Positions 25,016 through 33,661 of a DNA stretch of 64,000 nt are shown piece after piece. The DNA lies in contig JAIOAQ010000001.1 in NCBI GenBank assembly GCA_019873735.1, positions 124,001 to 188,000 of the forward strand, read 5' to 3'. The notes under the pieces are model-generated. The model did no database searches. It worked only from the letters and a program-made list of their open reading frames with translations, and was not told where the DNA came from. Both the position numbers and the translations under genes were made by a program. This DNA comes from Chloroflexota bacterium (GTDB lineage: Bacteria > Chloroflexota > Anaerolineae > Anaerolineales > Villigracilaceae). Numbering within the stretch: the first letter of the stretch is position 1; each line of letters starts with the position of its first letter.

Positions 25016-25789
25016 TCAGGCGACGATGACGCGCAGGCCGCGCTCGCGCAGCGCGTCAAGGAGGTCGGGAGGCGTGGCGGCGTCGGTGACAACGGTGTGG
25101 ACGCTCTCCAGCGGGGCGAGAAACGCCGTGGCGACGCGGCCGAATTTGCTGTGATCGGCAACCAGGATCACTTCCTGCCCGGCTTTGAGAATGGCGCGGT
25201 CGGTCATGGTTTCGGGCAGGTAATCGTTGGTCAGCCCGTGTTCCAGGCTGATGGCGCGCGTCCCGATGATCACTTTGTCGACGCGCACTTCGCTCAAGGC
25301 CTGCTCGGTCAGATGGCCGATGAAGGAGAGTTCGCTATCGCGCAATTCTCCACCCAGGCAGATGACGTGAATGTTTTCCAGGCCGGCCAGGGCGTTGATG
25401 ACCGGCAGGGAATTGGTGATGACGGTCAGGCGGCTGCGCGTCCGCAGGGCGCGGGCCGCTTCGAGGACGGTGCTGCCCGATCCGAGGAAGACCGTCTCGC
25501 CATCCTGAACGAGGGCAGCGGCGGCCAGACCGATGCGGCTTTTCTCCTCCGCCTGTTCGCCTTCGCGCTGCAGGATGGGGGCTTCGGGCGGGGCCAGACT
25601 GAGGGGAATGGCGCCGCCATGGACGCGCTGCAATTTCCCTTGTTCGGCCAGCGCTTCGAGATCGCGGCGGGCGGTGGCCTCGCTGACGTCGAAGATTTCG
25701 CACACCTCGCTGACGCTGATGCGCTGGTTGCGGGCCAGGATTTGCAGGATTTGATTCTGGCGTTCGGGGCTGGAAAGGAGGGTGTTCAT
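25016..25789 (-). CDS. DeoR-family repressor of the sugar operon
   Basis: 257-aa regulator. N-terminal DeoR helix-turn-helix: ERQNQILQILARNQRISVSE, EIFDVSEATARRDLEALAEQGKLQRVHGGA (residues ~8-60). C-terminal sugar-phosphate-sensing domain: VFLGSGSTVLEAARAL, VITNSLPVINAL, VDKVIIGTRAISLEHGLTND. DeoR proteins of this kind usually respond to a phosphorylated sugar intermediate. Start at the ATG of 25789 (MNTLLSSPERQ); the track start adds 6 residues. First gene of the operon, behind its own promoter and repeated operator. Confidence 0.94.
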   Translation of the reverse strand: MNTLLSSPERQNQILQILARNQRISVSEVCEIFDVSEATARRDLEALAEQGKLQRVHGGAIPLSLAPPEAPILQREGEQAEEKSRIGLAAAALVQDGETVFLGSGSTVLEAARALRTRSRLTVITNSLPVINALAGLENIHVICLGGELRDSELSFIGHLTEQALSEVRVDKVIIGTRAISLEHGLTNDYLPETMTDRAILKAGQEVILVADHSKFGRVATAFLAPLESVHTVVTDAATPPDLLDALRERGLRVIVA

Positions 25790-25795
25790 CGGGAA

Positions 25796-25864
25796 AATCG
25801 CTCGCAATCAATCATAATCAATCATAAACAATCAAATCGTAGCGTGTTTTGCGAGCGATTTCAA
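25796..25864 (-). promoter_or_regulatory. Promoter and operator region of the DeoR sugar operon
   Basis: On the minus strand: TTGAAA (25859-25864), exactly 17 bases, TACGAT (25836-25841). Downstream, around the start point, lie tandem copies of TGATTGATTA/TGATTGTTTA (about 25804-25837), a typical DeoR-type repeat. In addition AAATCGCTCGCAA (about 25796-25808) and its perfect inverse TTGCGAGCGATTT (about 25849-25861) flank the promoter, one arm overlapping the -35 box. Together these look like repressor sites and perhaps a second regulator's split site. Confidence 0.65.
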
Positions 25865-25911
25865 GTGACAAATGTCATGTTTTGGCTGGTTCACATACGG
25901 AACAAGCCCAT

Positions 25912-25953
25912 AAAAAACAGGCCGTCCCAAAGGCAGGGAGACCTTCGGGACGG
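25912..25953 (-). terminator. Rho-independent terminator after the TPR-NTPase gene
   Basis: Minus strand: CCGTCCCGAAGG / CCTTTGGGACGG stem (11 of 12 pairs), then CCTGTTTTTT. It lies about 70 bases after the NTPase stop and separates it from the DeoR promoter. It shares CTTCGGGACGG and TGTGG with the terminator at 11154-11186. Confidence 0.82.
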
Positions 25954-25993
25954 GTGTGGATAGGCCTTTGAATTGTCCTGCCGCGCGTGATCG

Positions 25994-26026
25994 CTGTAGG
26001 ACAACTGCTCCGCAGTTGTCCTACAG
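25994..26026. repeat. REP-like palindrome, copy B, spanning the NTPase stop codon
   Basis: Perfect 15-base arms CTGTAGGACAACTGC and GCAGTTGTCCTACAG with a 3-base loop. Same family as 8256-8286. The minus-strand TAG stop (26021-26023) of the TPR-NTPase gene is in the arm. Confidence 0.87.
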
Positions 26027-28663
26027 ACAGCACCGGCGCAAGGCGGCCTCAATTCGTTGACGATCGCGCGCTTTGCGCGGCTTCAGCGCCAGGGCGCGGC
26101 GCAGGTGCTGGCAGGCCTCGTCGCGCTTCCCCTGTGGGAGCAGGCAATTCACGGCAAAATGATAGTGGGTGAGCGCATCCTTCTCGTTTAGCGTCAGCGC
26201 TTCGCGGAAGCAGTCTTCGGCCTGGGTGTACTCCTTGCGGCGGGCGAGCACGCCGCCCAGGGTGGAGAGTAGCAGGGCGCGCCCGCGCTGCTCGCGCACC
26301 CGCTCCAGCCCCTGGCGCAGGATGGTTTCCGCCTGATCCGGTCTGCCGTTCTGGGCTTCCAGCAGCGCCCAGGCTTGTAAGGTCGGCGCGTTTTTGGGGT
26401 CGGCCTGGCTGGCGCGCTCGAACAGGCGGCGGGCGTCTTCGATCCGCCCCTGCTCCTTCTCCAGCAGCGCCCAGGCTTGCCAGGAAACGGCATCGTTGGG
26501 ATTGGCTTGCGTGGCGCGCTCGAACAGGCGGCGGGCGTCTTCGATCCGCCCCTGCTCCTTCTCCAGCAACCCCCAGGCTTGTAAGGTCGGCGCATTTTTG
26601 GGGTCGGCCTGGCTGGCGCGCTCGAACAGGCGGCGGGCCTCTTCGATCCGCCCCTGCTCCTTCTCCAGCAACCCCCAGGCTTGCCAGGAAACGGCATCGT
26701 TGGGATTGGCTTGCGTGGCGCGCTCGAACAGGCGGCGGGCCTCCTCAATCCGCCCCTGCTCCTTCTCCAGCAGCGCCCAGGCTTGTAAGGTCGGCGCGTG
26801 TTTGGGGTCGGCCTGGCTGGCGCGCTCGAACAGGCGGCGGGCCTCCTCAATCCGCCCCTGCTCCTTCTCCAGCAGCGCCCAGGCTTGCCAAACGGGCGCG
26901 TGTTTGGGGTCGGCCTGGCTGGCGCGCTCGAACAGGCGGCGGGCCTCCTCAATCCGCCCCTGCTCCTCCTCCAGCAGCGCCCAGGCTTGCCAGGAAACGG
27001 CATCGTTGGGATTGGCTTGCGTGGCGCGCTCGAACAGGCGGCGGGCCTCTTCGATCCGCCCCTGCTCCTTCTCCAGCAACCCCCAGGCTTGTAAGGTCGG
27101 CGCATTTTTGGGGTCGGCCTGCACGGCGCGCTCGAACAGACGGCGGGCCTCCTCAATCCGCCCCTGCTCCTTCTCCAGCAACCCCCAGGCTTGTAAGGTC
27201 GGCGCATTTTTGGGGTCGGCCTGCACGGCGCGCTCGAACAGGCGGCGGGCCTCTTCGATCCGCCCCTGCTCCTTCTCCAGCAGCGCCCAGGCTTGTAAGG
27301 TCGGCGCGTGTTTGGGGTCGGCCTGGCTGGCGCGCTCGAACAGGCGGCGGGCCTCCTCAATCCGCCCCTGCTCCTTCTCCAGCAGCGCCCAGGCTTGCCA
27401 GGAAACGGCATCGTTGGGATTGGCTTGCGTGGCGCGCTCGAACAGGCGGCGGGCCTCCTCAATCCGCCCCTGATATTTGAAGGCCAGCGGTAACTTTGTG
27501 GTTAGTTTGCGCTCTTCGGCCAAGGGGTCAGCAGCGAGCAAGCCCCCCAGCACGGCGAACAGGTCCTGGTAGAGATAGCGCTCTTCCGGCAGGCGGCGGC
27601 CGGCCAGCAACTGCAGGGCGCGCTCGGCAATCCAGGGGTGACGAGTATACAGGCGCTGCGGTTCGCTCTCCTCGATATCGGTCAGTTCGCCCTTCAGAGG
27701 GGTGATCAGCAGGTGTTTCAGGTCGGCCTCGGCCTGGTGCAAAAAAGCGGCCAGCAGGCGGCGGGTCATCCAAAAGCCAAAGCGGTGCACCAGGGCGATG
27801 CCGACGTAGCCGCGCAGCAGAAGGGCTGCCCGGTCTTCGCCATAACGTCCCTGCAGACGATCGAAGACGCTTTCCAGGATGGCCTCGAAGGATCGTCCGG
27901 CGCGGGCGGTGATCAGGGCCGGCAGCAACTGTCCATCCGCTTGCAAACGGTCGAGAAAGTACTCCATTCGCTGGTAAGGCGAGCGTTCGGCCAGGGCGCC
28001 CAGAGCATTGTTGCCCTCCAGGCGCTGCAGGATGGCCTGGACTTCTTCCTCCTCCAGGCGGGAGAGGGGGAATTCTTCCACCGTGGCCATCTTTTCCACC
28101 TCTATGCGCAGCGCGCTGTTCTCCCACTCATGGGTGCGCGCCGCGCCGAGGAGCACGAAGGGAATGCCTTTGAGATGCAGATCGTGGAGCGGCTTATCCA
28201 ATCCATCGGCATAGGGCAAATCGTCTACGCAAATCAGGACGGGGCCGGGGTGCTCAAAAGGACGTTCGTAGGGTTCAAGGGCATAGCCGTAGTGCCGCCA
28301 GAGCACCGGCATCCCCTGGGCGGCGGCCTCCCAGGCCAGGCGCATGAGCAAGGTGGTCTTGCCCTCACCGGAAAGCCCGGTGATCACCCCCACCCGCTGC
28401 CCCGGCTCAGCCTGGACGAAATTCATCAGCAACGGGAGGAGCCGGCGCGGCGCATCGTGCCCGCGGGCGATGTTGGCCCAGTTGGCGCGAGTGCCGTTAT
28501 AAAAATCGGCCGGCGTGCCTGTTTGCTGCGCCTGGCGGAAGGCCTCATCCAGCAGGATGAAAGCAAAGCCACCCTGATGACCAATTTCAACCTGGTTGCC
28601 ATCGCCGCTGATGACGACGGTATGGTCGGCGCTGCCCTGAATGGTGATATTGCGTTGTGCCAT
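26021..28663 (-). CDS. P-loop NTPase with eleven near-identical TPRs (STAND/NACHT-like)
   Basis: 880 aa. Residues 5-28 (ITIQGSADHTVVISGDGNQV) are a short beta-rich motif also seen at the end of the upstream protein. Residues ~60-330 are an NTPase: Walker A GLSGEGKTTLL at ~96-106, Walker B VLICVDDLPYA at ~142-152, then a helical/winged-helix-like region (FGFWMTRRLLAAFLHQ). Residues 397-770 are eleven 34-aa TPRs almost identical to each other (QGRIEEARRLFERA...), then three diverged TPRs. The plan (switch NTPase plus superstructure-forming repeats) is that of STAND signalling/defence proteins. No effector domain is on this chain; it may come from the 137-aa partner 6 bases upstream. Ends RRCCL with stop in REP-like copy B. 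Confidence 0.85.
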   Translation of the reverse strand: MAQRNITIQGSADHTVVISGDGNQVEIGHQGGFAFILLDEAFRQAQQTGTPADFYNGTRANWANIARGHDAPRRLLPLLMNFVQAEPGQRVGVITGLSGEGKTTLLMRLAWEAAAQGMPVLWRHYGYALEPYERPFEHPGPVLICVDDLPYADGLDKPLHDLHLKGIPFVLLGAARTHEWENSALRIEVEKMATVEEFPLSRLEEEEVQAILQRLEGNNALGALAERSPYQRMEYFLDRLQADGQLLPALITARAGRSFEAILESVFDRLQGRYGEDRAALLLRGYVGIALVHRFGFWMTRRLLAAFLHQAEADLKHLLITPLKGELTDIEESEPQRLYTRHPWIAERALQLLAGRRLPEERYLYQDLFAVLGGLLAADPLAEERKLTTKLPLAFKYQGRIEEARRLFERATQANPNDAVSWQAWALLEKEQGRIEEARRLFERASQADPKHAPTLQAWALLEKEQGRIEEARRLFERAVQADPKNAPTLQAWGLLEKEQGRIEEARRLFERAVQADPKNAPTLQAWGLLEKEQGRIEEARRLFERATQANPNDAVSWQAWALLEEEQGRIEEARRLFERASQADPKHAPVWQAWALLEKEQGRIEEARRLFERASQADPKHAPTLQAWALLEKEQGRIEEARRLFERATQANPNDAVSWQAWGLLEKEQGRIEEARRLFERASQADPKNAPTLQAWGLLEKEQGRIEDARRLFERATQANPNDAVSWQAWALLEKEQGRIEDARRLFERASQADPKNAPTLQAWALLEAQNGRPDQAETILRQGLERVREQRGRALLLSTLGGVLARRKEYTQAEDCFREALTLNEKDALTHYHFAVNCLLPQGKRDEACQHLRRALALKPRKARDRQRIEAALRRCCL
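26354..27475 (-). repeat. Eleven tandem 102-bp repeats encoding TPRs
   Basis: 1122 bases made of eleven 102-bp units, with long stretches identical between units at the DNA level. Variation is limited to a few cassettes: ATQANPNDAVSW, ASQADPKHAPTL, ASQADPKNAPTL and AVQADPKNAPTL. The shared changes are scattered across units, pointing to recent duplication and gene conversion. Large antisense and alternate-frame ORFs here are artefacts of the repeat. Confidence 0.95.
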
Positions 28664-28669
28664 TGCGGT

Positions 28670-29083
28670 TCAGCGGCTTACCTTATTGCCATCGCCGGTG
28701 ATGATCACGCTCCCGCTCACGTTCCCGCCGATGGCGACCGAGCGCTCCCCGCGAGCGGTGACATTCACCCCGGCGGCTTTGGTCTGCTCCCACAGGCGGG
28801 CGATTTCGGCGCGCAGGTCGGCATCCTCCTGCAGGGCGCGGGCGATCTCGGCGCGGAGGGCCTCGCCGAGGGCGGCGTTATTGGGCAGGGCGGCCGCGGT
28901 CTGTGCCACCTGTTCAACGTTCTTCTTGCGGCGCAGTTTTTCCCACAGCGCTTTGGCGCGCTCCCAGGCGGCCTCGCCGAGTTTCTTGCCGGCCTCTTCG
29001 GCGGCCTTTTCGCCCATCTTGAGCAGGTAGGGCAGGAAGGGGGCGAGGAAGGTGGTCAGTTGTTGGATGGATTGGGCGTCCAT
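28670..29083 (-). CDS. Small helical protein with GDGN-type tail, partner of the NTPase
   Basis: 137 aa from the ATG at 29083 (MDAQSIQQLTTFL). Residues ~1-55 contain helices rich in Ala/Lys/Glu (KAAEEAGKKLGEAAWERAKA). Residues ~60-105 are another helical stretch. The last 28 residues, ending in GERSVAIGGNVSGSVIITGD then GNKVSR, are beta-rich and match the N-terminal motif of the NTPase. I do not recognise a named family. The gene ends 6 bases before the NTPase ATG, so the two are co-expressed. The shared motif suggests binding of one protein to the other (inference). The track start adds 15 unlikely residues that run through a degraded REP-like element. Confidence 0.78.
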   Translation of the reverse strand: MDAQSIQQLTTFLAPFLPYLLKMGEKAAEEAGKKLGEAAWERAKALWEKLRRKKNVEQVAQTAAALPNNAALGEALRAEIARALQEDADLRAEIARLWEQTKAAGVNVTARGERSVAIGGNVSGSVIITGDGNKVSR

Positions 29084-29098
29084 AGCATTCTCCGATCT

Positions 29099-29121
29099 GG
29101 ACAATTGCAAAGCAGTTATCC
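29099..29121. repeat. Degraded REP-like palindrome, copy C
   Basis: GGACAATTGC-AAA-GCAGTTATCC: same core as copies A and B with two mismatches. It lies between the GH1 stop and the helical protein start, in what should be the leader of the latter. Confidence 0.65.
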
Positions 29122-29177
29122 TGCGCATCAGGTTGGTTTTATTTTACATCCAACTTTTGGGCCGGGCGCCGCAGCGT

Positions 29178-30602
<1,425 letters not shown>

Positions 30603-30612
30603 TCAAAGTCAA

Positions 30613-30688
30613 AAAACGACCCTCCCGCAGGTTTTGGTGTACTGCCAGCATGGGTTGTCAGCCCCATGCTAACCTGCGAGAGGGTTAA
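30613..30688 (-). terminator. Terminator-like stem with no minus-strand gene directly upstream
   Basis: On the minus strand: AACCCTCTCGCAGGTT ... AACCTGCGGGAGGGTC followed by CGTTTTTT. A nested 8-base stem AGCATGGG/CCCATGCT lies inside. It has the terminator shape and the CGTTTTTT end of the one at 11154, but the gene upstream on that strand is over 1 kb away, beyond an opposite-strand gene. The rest of 30498-30795 holds no gene. Confidence 0.6.
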
Positions 30689-30795
30689 GGGGAAAACAGG
30701 GCCGCTTGACGAACTGCGGCACGGCCTTTATGATGTGTCTGGAAAACGCAGGATGGTTTGCATAACCTATCTTTGATTCCAGCGGAGGCTTAAAA

Positions 30796-31848
30796 ATGCG
30801 TATTCTCGATACGATCCAGGCTGTGGAGGCGCATGCTTGCGGCGAGCCCGGGCGCGTCATTGTCGGCGGCGTGGTGGATGTGCCCGGTTCCACAATGTAT
30901 GAAAAAATGGTCTATTTACAGACCCATGCAGATGGCCTGCGGCTGCGGATGCTGCGAGAGCCGCGCGGCTATCCGGTGCTGTGCTGCAACCTGATTCTCC
31001 CGCCTACCCATCCCGAAGCCGATGCCGGTTTCGTCATCATGGAGCAGACGGAATACCCGGGCATGTCGGGTACCAATACCATTTGCGTGGCTACCGTTTT
31101 GCTCGAAACCGGCATGGTGGCGATGAAAGAGCCGTTCACCGACCTGACCCTGGAGGCCCCGGCTGGCCTGATTCGTGTCCGCGCGGCCTGCGCCAACGGC
31201 AAGGTCAAGGCGGTCACTTTCCAAAACGTCCCTGCCTTTGCCGTTTATCTGGATGCTGAGATTGAAGTCCCACATTTGGGGCGGGTTGTTGTTGACGTCG
31301 CCTATGGCGGGATGTTTTACGTCATTGCTCAGGCGGAGCAATTCAACCTGCATCTCACCCCCGACGAAGGCGCCGAGATTGCCCGCATCGGCGCGATGAT
31401 TCGGGCGGCTGCACAGGAACAGTTGCCGGTTGTCCACCCTGAAAATCCCGGCTTCAACGGCGTGACGATTTCCCAACTTTCCGGCCCGGCGCACCATCCT
31501 GATTCAGACATGCGCAATGTGGTTGTCGTTGCTACCGGCCAGGTAGATTGGGACAAGCCCTCCACCTGGACCGGCGCCATTGACCGTTCGCCTTGCGGCA
31601 CCGGCACCTGCGCCCGCATGGCCACACTCCATGCCCGCGGCCGATTGGCGCTTAACCAGGATTTCCGCCACGAGGGGATTCTGGACACAGTCTTTACCGG
31701 CAGGCTGCTTTCTGAAACGCAGGTTGGCCCCTATCCGGCCGTTGTGCCTGCCATTACCGGCCGGGCCTGGATTACCGGCTATAGCAAGTACGTGCTTGAC
31801 GCCGAAGACCCGTTTCCCGAGGGCTTTACCGTAAGCGACATCTGGTAA
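30796..31848 (+). CDS. Proline racemase superfamily protein (hydroxyproline epimerase/dehydratase-like)
   Basis: 350 aa. The fold's two half-sites are visible: EYPGMSGTNTICVATVLLETG, where the first catalytic position is Ser instead of the usual Cys of 'MCGH', and DRSPCGTGTCARMA, where the second Cys is kept. True proline racemases and 4-hydroxyproline epimerases have Cys/Cys; trans-3-hydroxyproline dehydratases keep the first Cys and replace the second with Thr. This Ser/Cys pair is therefore of the less common kind and the exact reaction is open. An AGCGGAGG site precedes the ATG. It is alone on its strand between two glycosidase genes. Confidence 0.88.
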   Translation: MRILDTIQAVEAHACGEPGRVIVGGVVDVPGSTMYEKMVYLQTHADGLRLRMLREPRGYPVLCCNLILPPTHPEADAGFVIMEQTEYPGMSGTNTICVATVLLETGMVAMKEPFTDLTLEAPAGLIRVRAACANGKVKAVTFQNVPAFAVYLDAEIEVPHLGRVVVDVAYGGMFYVIAQAEQFNLHLTPDEGAEIARIGAMIRAAAQEQLPVVHPENPGFNGVTISQLSGPAHHPDSDMRNVVVVATGQVDWDKPSTWTGAIDRSPCGTGTCARMATLHARGRLALNQDFRHEGILDTVFTGRLLSETQVGPYPAVVPAITGRAWITGYSKYVLDAEDPFPEGFTVSDIW

Positions 31849-31892
31849 GCACAGGGTCGCGGCCTGGGGGCGCCGCTCTTTCGGGCCTGAGA

Positions 31893-33497
31893 TTACCCAA
31901 CCTCGCCGCGCTCTCGCAGCCTCTGTTCAAGCGCGCGCTTTCCCAGCCACTCATTGACCTTTAGCACAACCGGCAGGCTGGTCAACGGGCCGAGCAGCGC
32001 GCTTGCCACATGCTCCAGCGGCGATTTGGGCGCGGGCAGTTCAATCGCCTGACCGAAATCTACCTCGCGCCCGTCTACCCGAAAGCGGGCGCGTCCCAGC
32101 CGCTCGACTTCCGGGCTGGCTTCCAGGAAGGCTTTCAGTTCCGCGCGCTCTTCTGGCGTCAGCCAGGCAGGCAGGTCAGAGGTGGCCTTGAAGCCGGTAA
32201 TGAATGCCAGGTCTTGAAGCAGGCGTTTTTGTTCCGCACTCAGGCCGTTATTGTAAGAACGGAAATAGACCACGTCAGGGTCGGTGTGCAGCAGCGGGGC
32301 CAGCCATAAACGGTTGATCGTGTTGCGGATGGCATTGCGCGCGCTGGGGACGGCGTAGTTGTCCAGGATTTGTGTCTCCAGGCGCCGATCCCAGATTTGA
32401 TCCACGTCTGCGCCCACTCTCAAGCCGTCGCACAATCCAATCGAGGGGATAATGGGCGCGCCGCAGGTCAGGAAATAGGCGTCTCCCATCGCCTCCCGCA
32501 GGACGCTCAAACCGTGCCGGTAGGCGGCCTCGCGCGGCATATCCTGATAACGCCTGCCGGGCAACGCGCCGGCGTACAGGAAGTCCAACTTAAGATAATC
32601 GTATCCCCAGGCGCGCACTTTTTTCATCAGGTTCGCCAGCCATTCAAGTGCGCCAGGGTGCGTCGTATCCAGGGCGTACAGCGGCTCTCCCCGGTTGTAG
32701 CCCGCCGGCACAGGCCGGCCTTTTTCGTCGCGCAGCAGCCAGTCGGCGTGTTGACGGTAGAGACTCGAAGATGGGACAACCAGCAGGGGGGCAAGCCACA
32801 GACCCGGCGTCCGACCCGTAGCGCGAATCTTCTGCGCCAGTCCCTCCATCCCAGACGGGAATTTCTCGTTGGCTTCCCAGTCGCCGATTCCTTTTTGCCA
32901 GCCGTCATCCACCTGGAAGACATCGAAGGGCAAGTCGGCCAGCCCGTCCAGGGCGTTCAGGATGCGTCTCTCGTTAATTTCGCGGTACAGGCTGTACCAG
33001 GAACACCAGATGCGCGGCGCCGATTGGACGCGTCCGCTGCCAAAGCGCTGACCAAGCCAATCTGCGTAACGGGCAAAGACGGCTATCTCTTCTCCAGACG
33101 TGATCAGCCATTCGGCTTCGGTTCCTTCCGACCACCCCAGCAGGCTGCCGTTATCGAGAGCGACGCGGGTCTCCAGGCTGAGCGCGCCGAGCAGCAGGGT
33201 TTGGCCTTCGGGCGTGCTGACTGCCCCAAGCCACGAACCGTTGGGCCGCGGGTCGTTCACAGACAGCGGATCGGTCTGCATGGGGTTGAGCAGACGCGGC
33301 TTGAGCGGCGGCAGGTAACGCTCTGGATCTACCCAGCCTGCAAGCGTCCAGGATTGCCAGCCATGGCGGTAGTATGCCTGCGGCCGGAACGGCAGCGGCA
33401 GCCGAATAGCAGCCGTTTTGAGGATGTAGCCGCCTTCGATAGGCGTTGCTTCTTCGGGTATAGGGATGGCGTAGGCGCCAACAGATAAAGTATGCAT
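31893..33497 (-). CDS. Glycoside hydrolase family 36 alpha-galactosidase-like
   Basis: 534 aa of the GH36/clan D type. DVFQVDDGWQKGIGDW leads into the barrel. The nucleophile Asp is in YDYLKLDFLYAG and the acid/base Asp in GLRVGADVDQIWD; TCGAPIIPSIG matches the Cys-bearing segment between them. The N-terminal beta-sandwich is short (WQSWTLAGWVDPERYL) relative to the ~730-aa enzymes, as in the smaller GH36 subgroup. No signal peptide. Together with GH4 it gives the cell two unrelated enzymes for alpha-galactosides. The substrate could also be a different alpha-linked sugar. Confidence 0.9.
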   Translation of the reverse strand: MHTLSVGAYAIPIPEEATPIEGGYILKTAAIRLPLPFRPQAYYRHGWQSWTLAGWVDPERYLPPLKPRLLNPMQTDPLSVNDPRPNGSWLGAVSTPEGQTLLLGALSLETRVALDNGSLLGWSEGTEAEWLITSGEEIAVFARYADWLGQRFGSGRVQSAPRIWCSWYSLYREINERRILNALDGLADLPFDVFQVDDGWQKGIGDWEANEKFPSGMEGLAQKIRATGRTPGLWLAPLLVVPSSSLYRQHADWLLRDEKGRPVPAGYNRGEPLYALDTTHPGALEWLANLMKKVRAWGYDYLKLDFLYAGALPGRRYQDMPREAAYRHGLSVLREAMGDAYFLTCGAPIIPSIGLCDGLRVGADVDQIWDRRLETQILDNYAVPSARNAIRNTINRLWLAPLLHTDPDVVYFRSYNNGLSAEQKRLLQDLAFITGFKATSDLPAWLTPEERAELKAFLEASPEVERLGRARFRVDGREVDFGQAIELPAPKSPLEHVASALLGPLTSLPVVLKVNEWLGKRALEQRLRERGEVG

Positions 33498-33661
33498 GTG
33501 GTGACCTCTGACGTGGGGTTGGATACGCTTTCATGCGCCGCCGGTAATGCCGCGCTGAAGTCTCAGACGGGTCAATTATGTCCCATATCCAGGTTGCTGA
33601 CAAGCCTTCATCAAAAAAGCAGGGTATACTATAAGCACTCTGACTTTCGAAGGAGCAAGGT

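Noticed and set aside
26194-27473. Long ORFs in other frames (422 aa minus, 359 aa plus) over the TPR array
   Set aside because: Periodic by-products of the 102-bp repeat; only the NTPase frame gives TPRs.
26354-27475. Regular repeats as a possible CRISPR array
   Set aside because: Units of 102 bp with no unique spacers and an open coding frame encoding TPRs.
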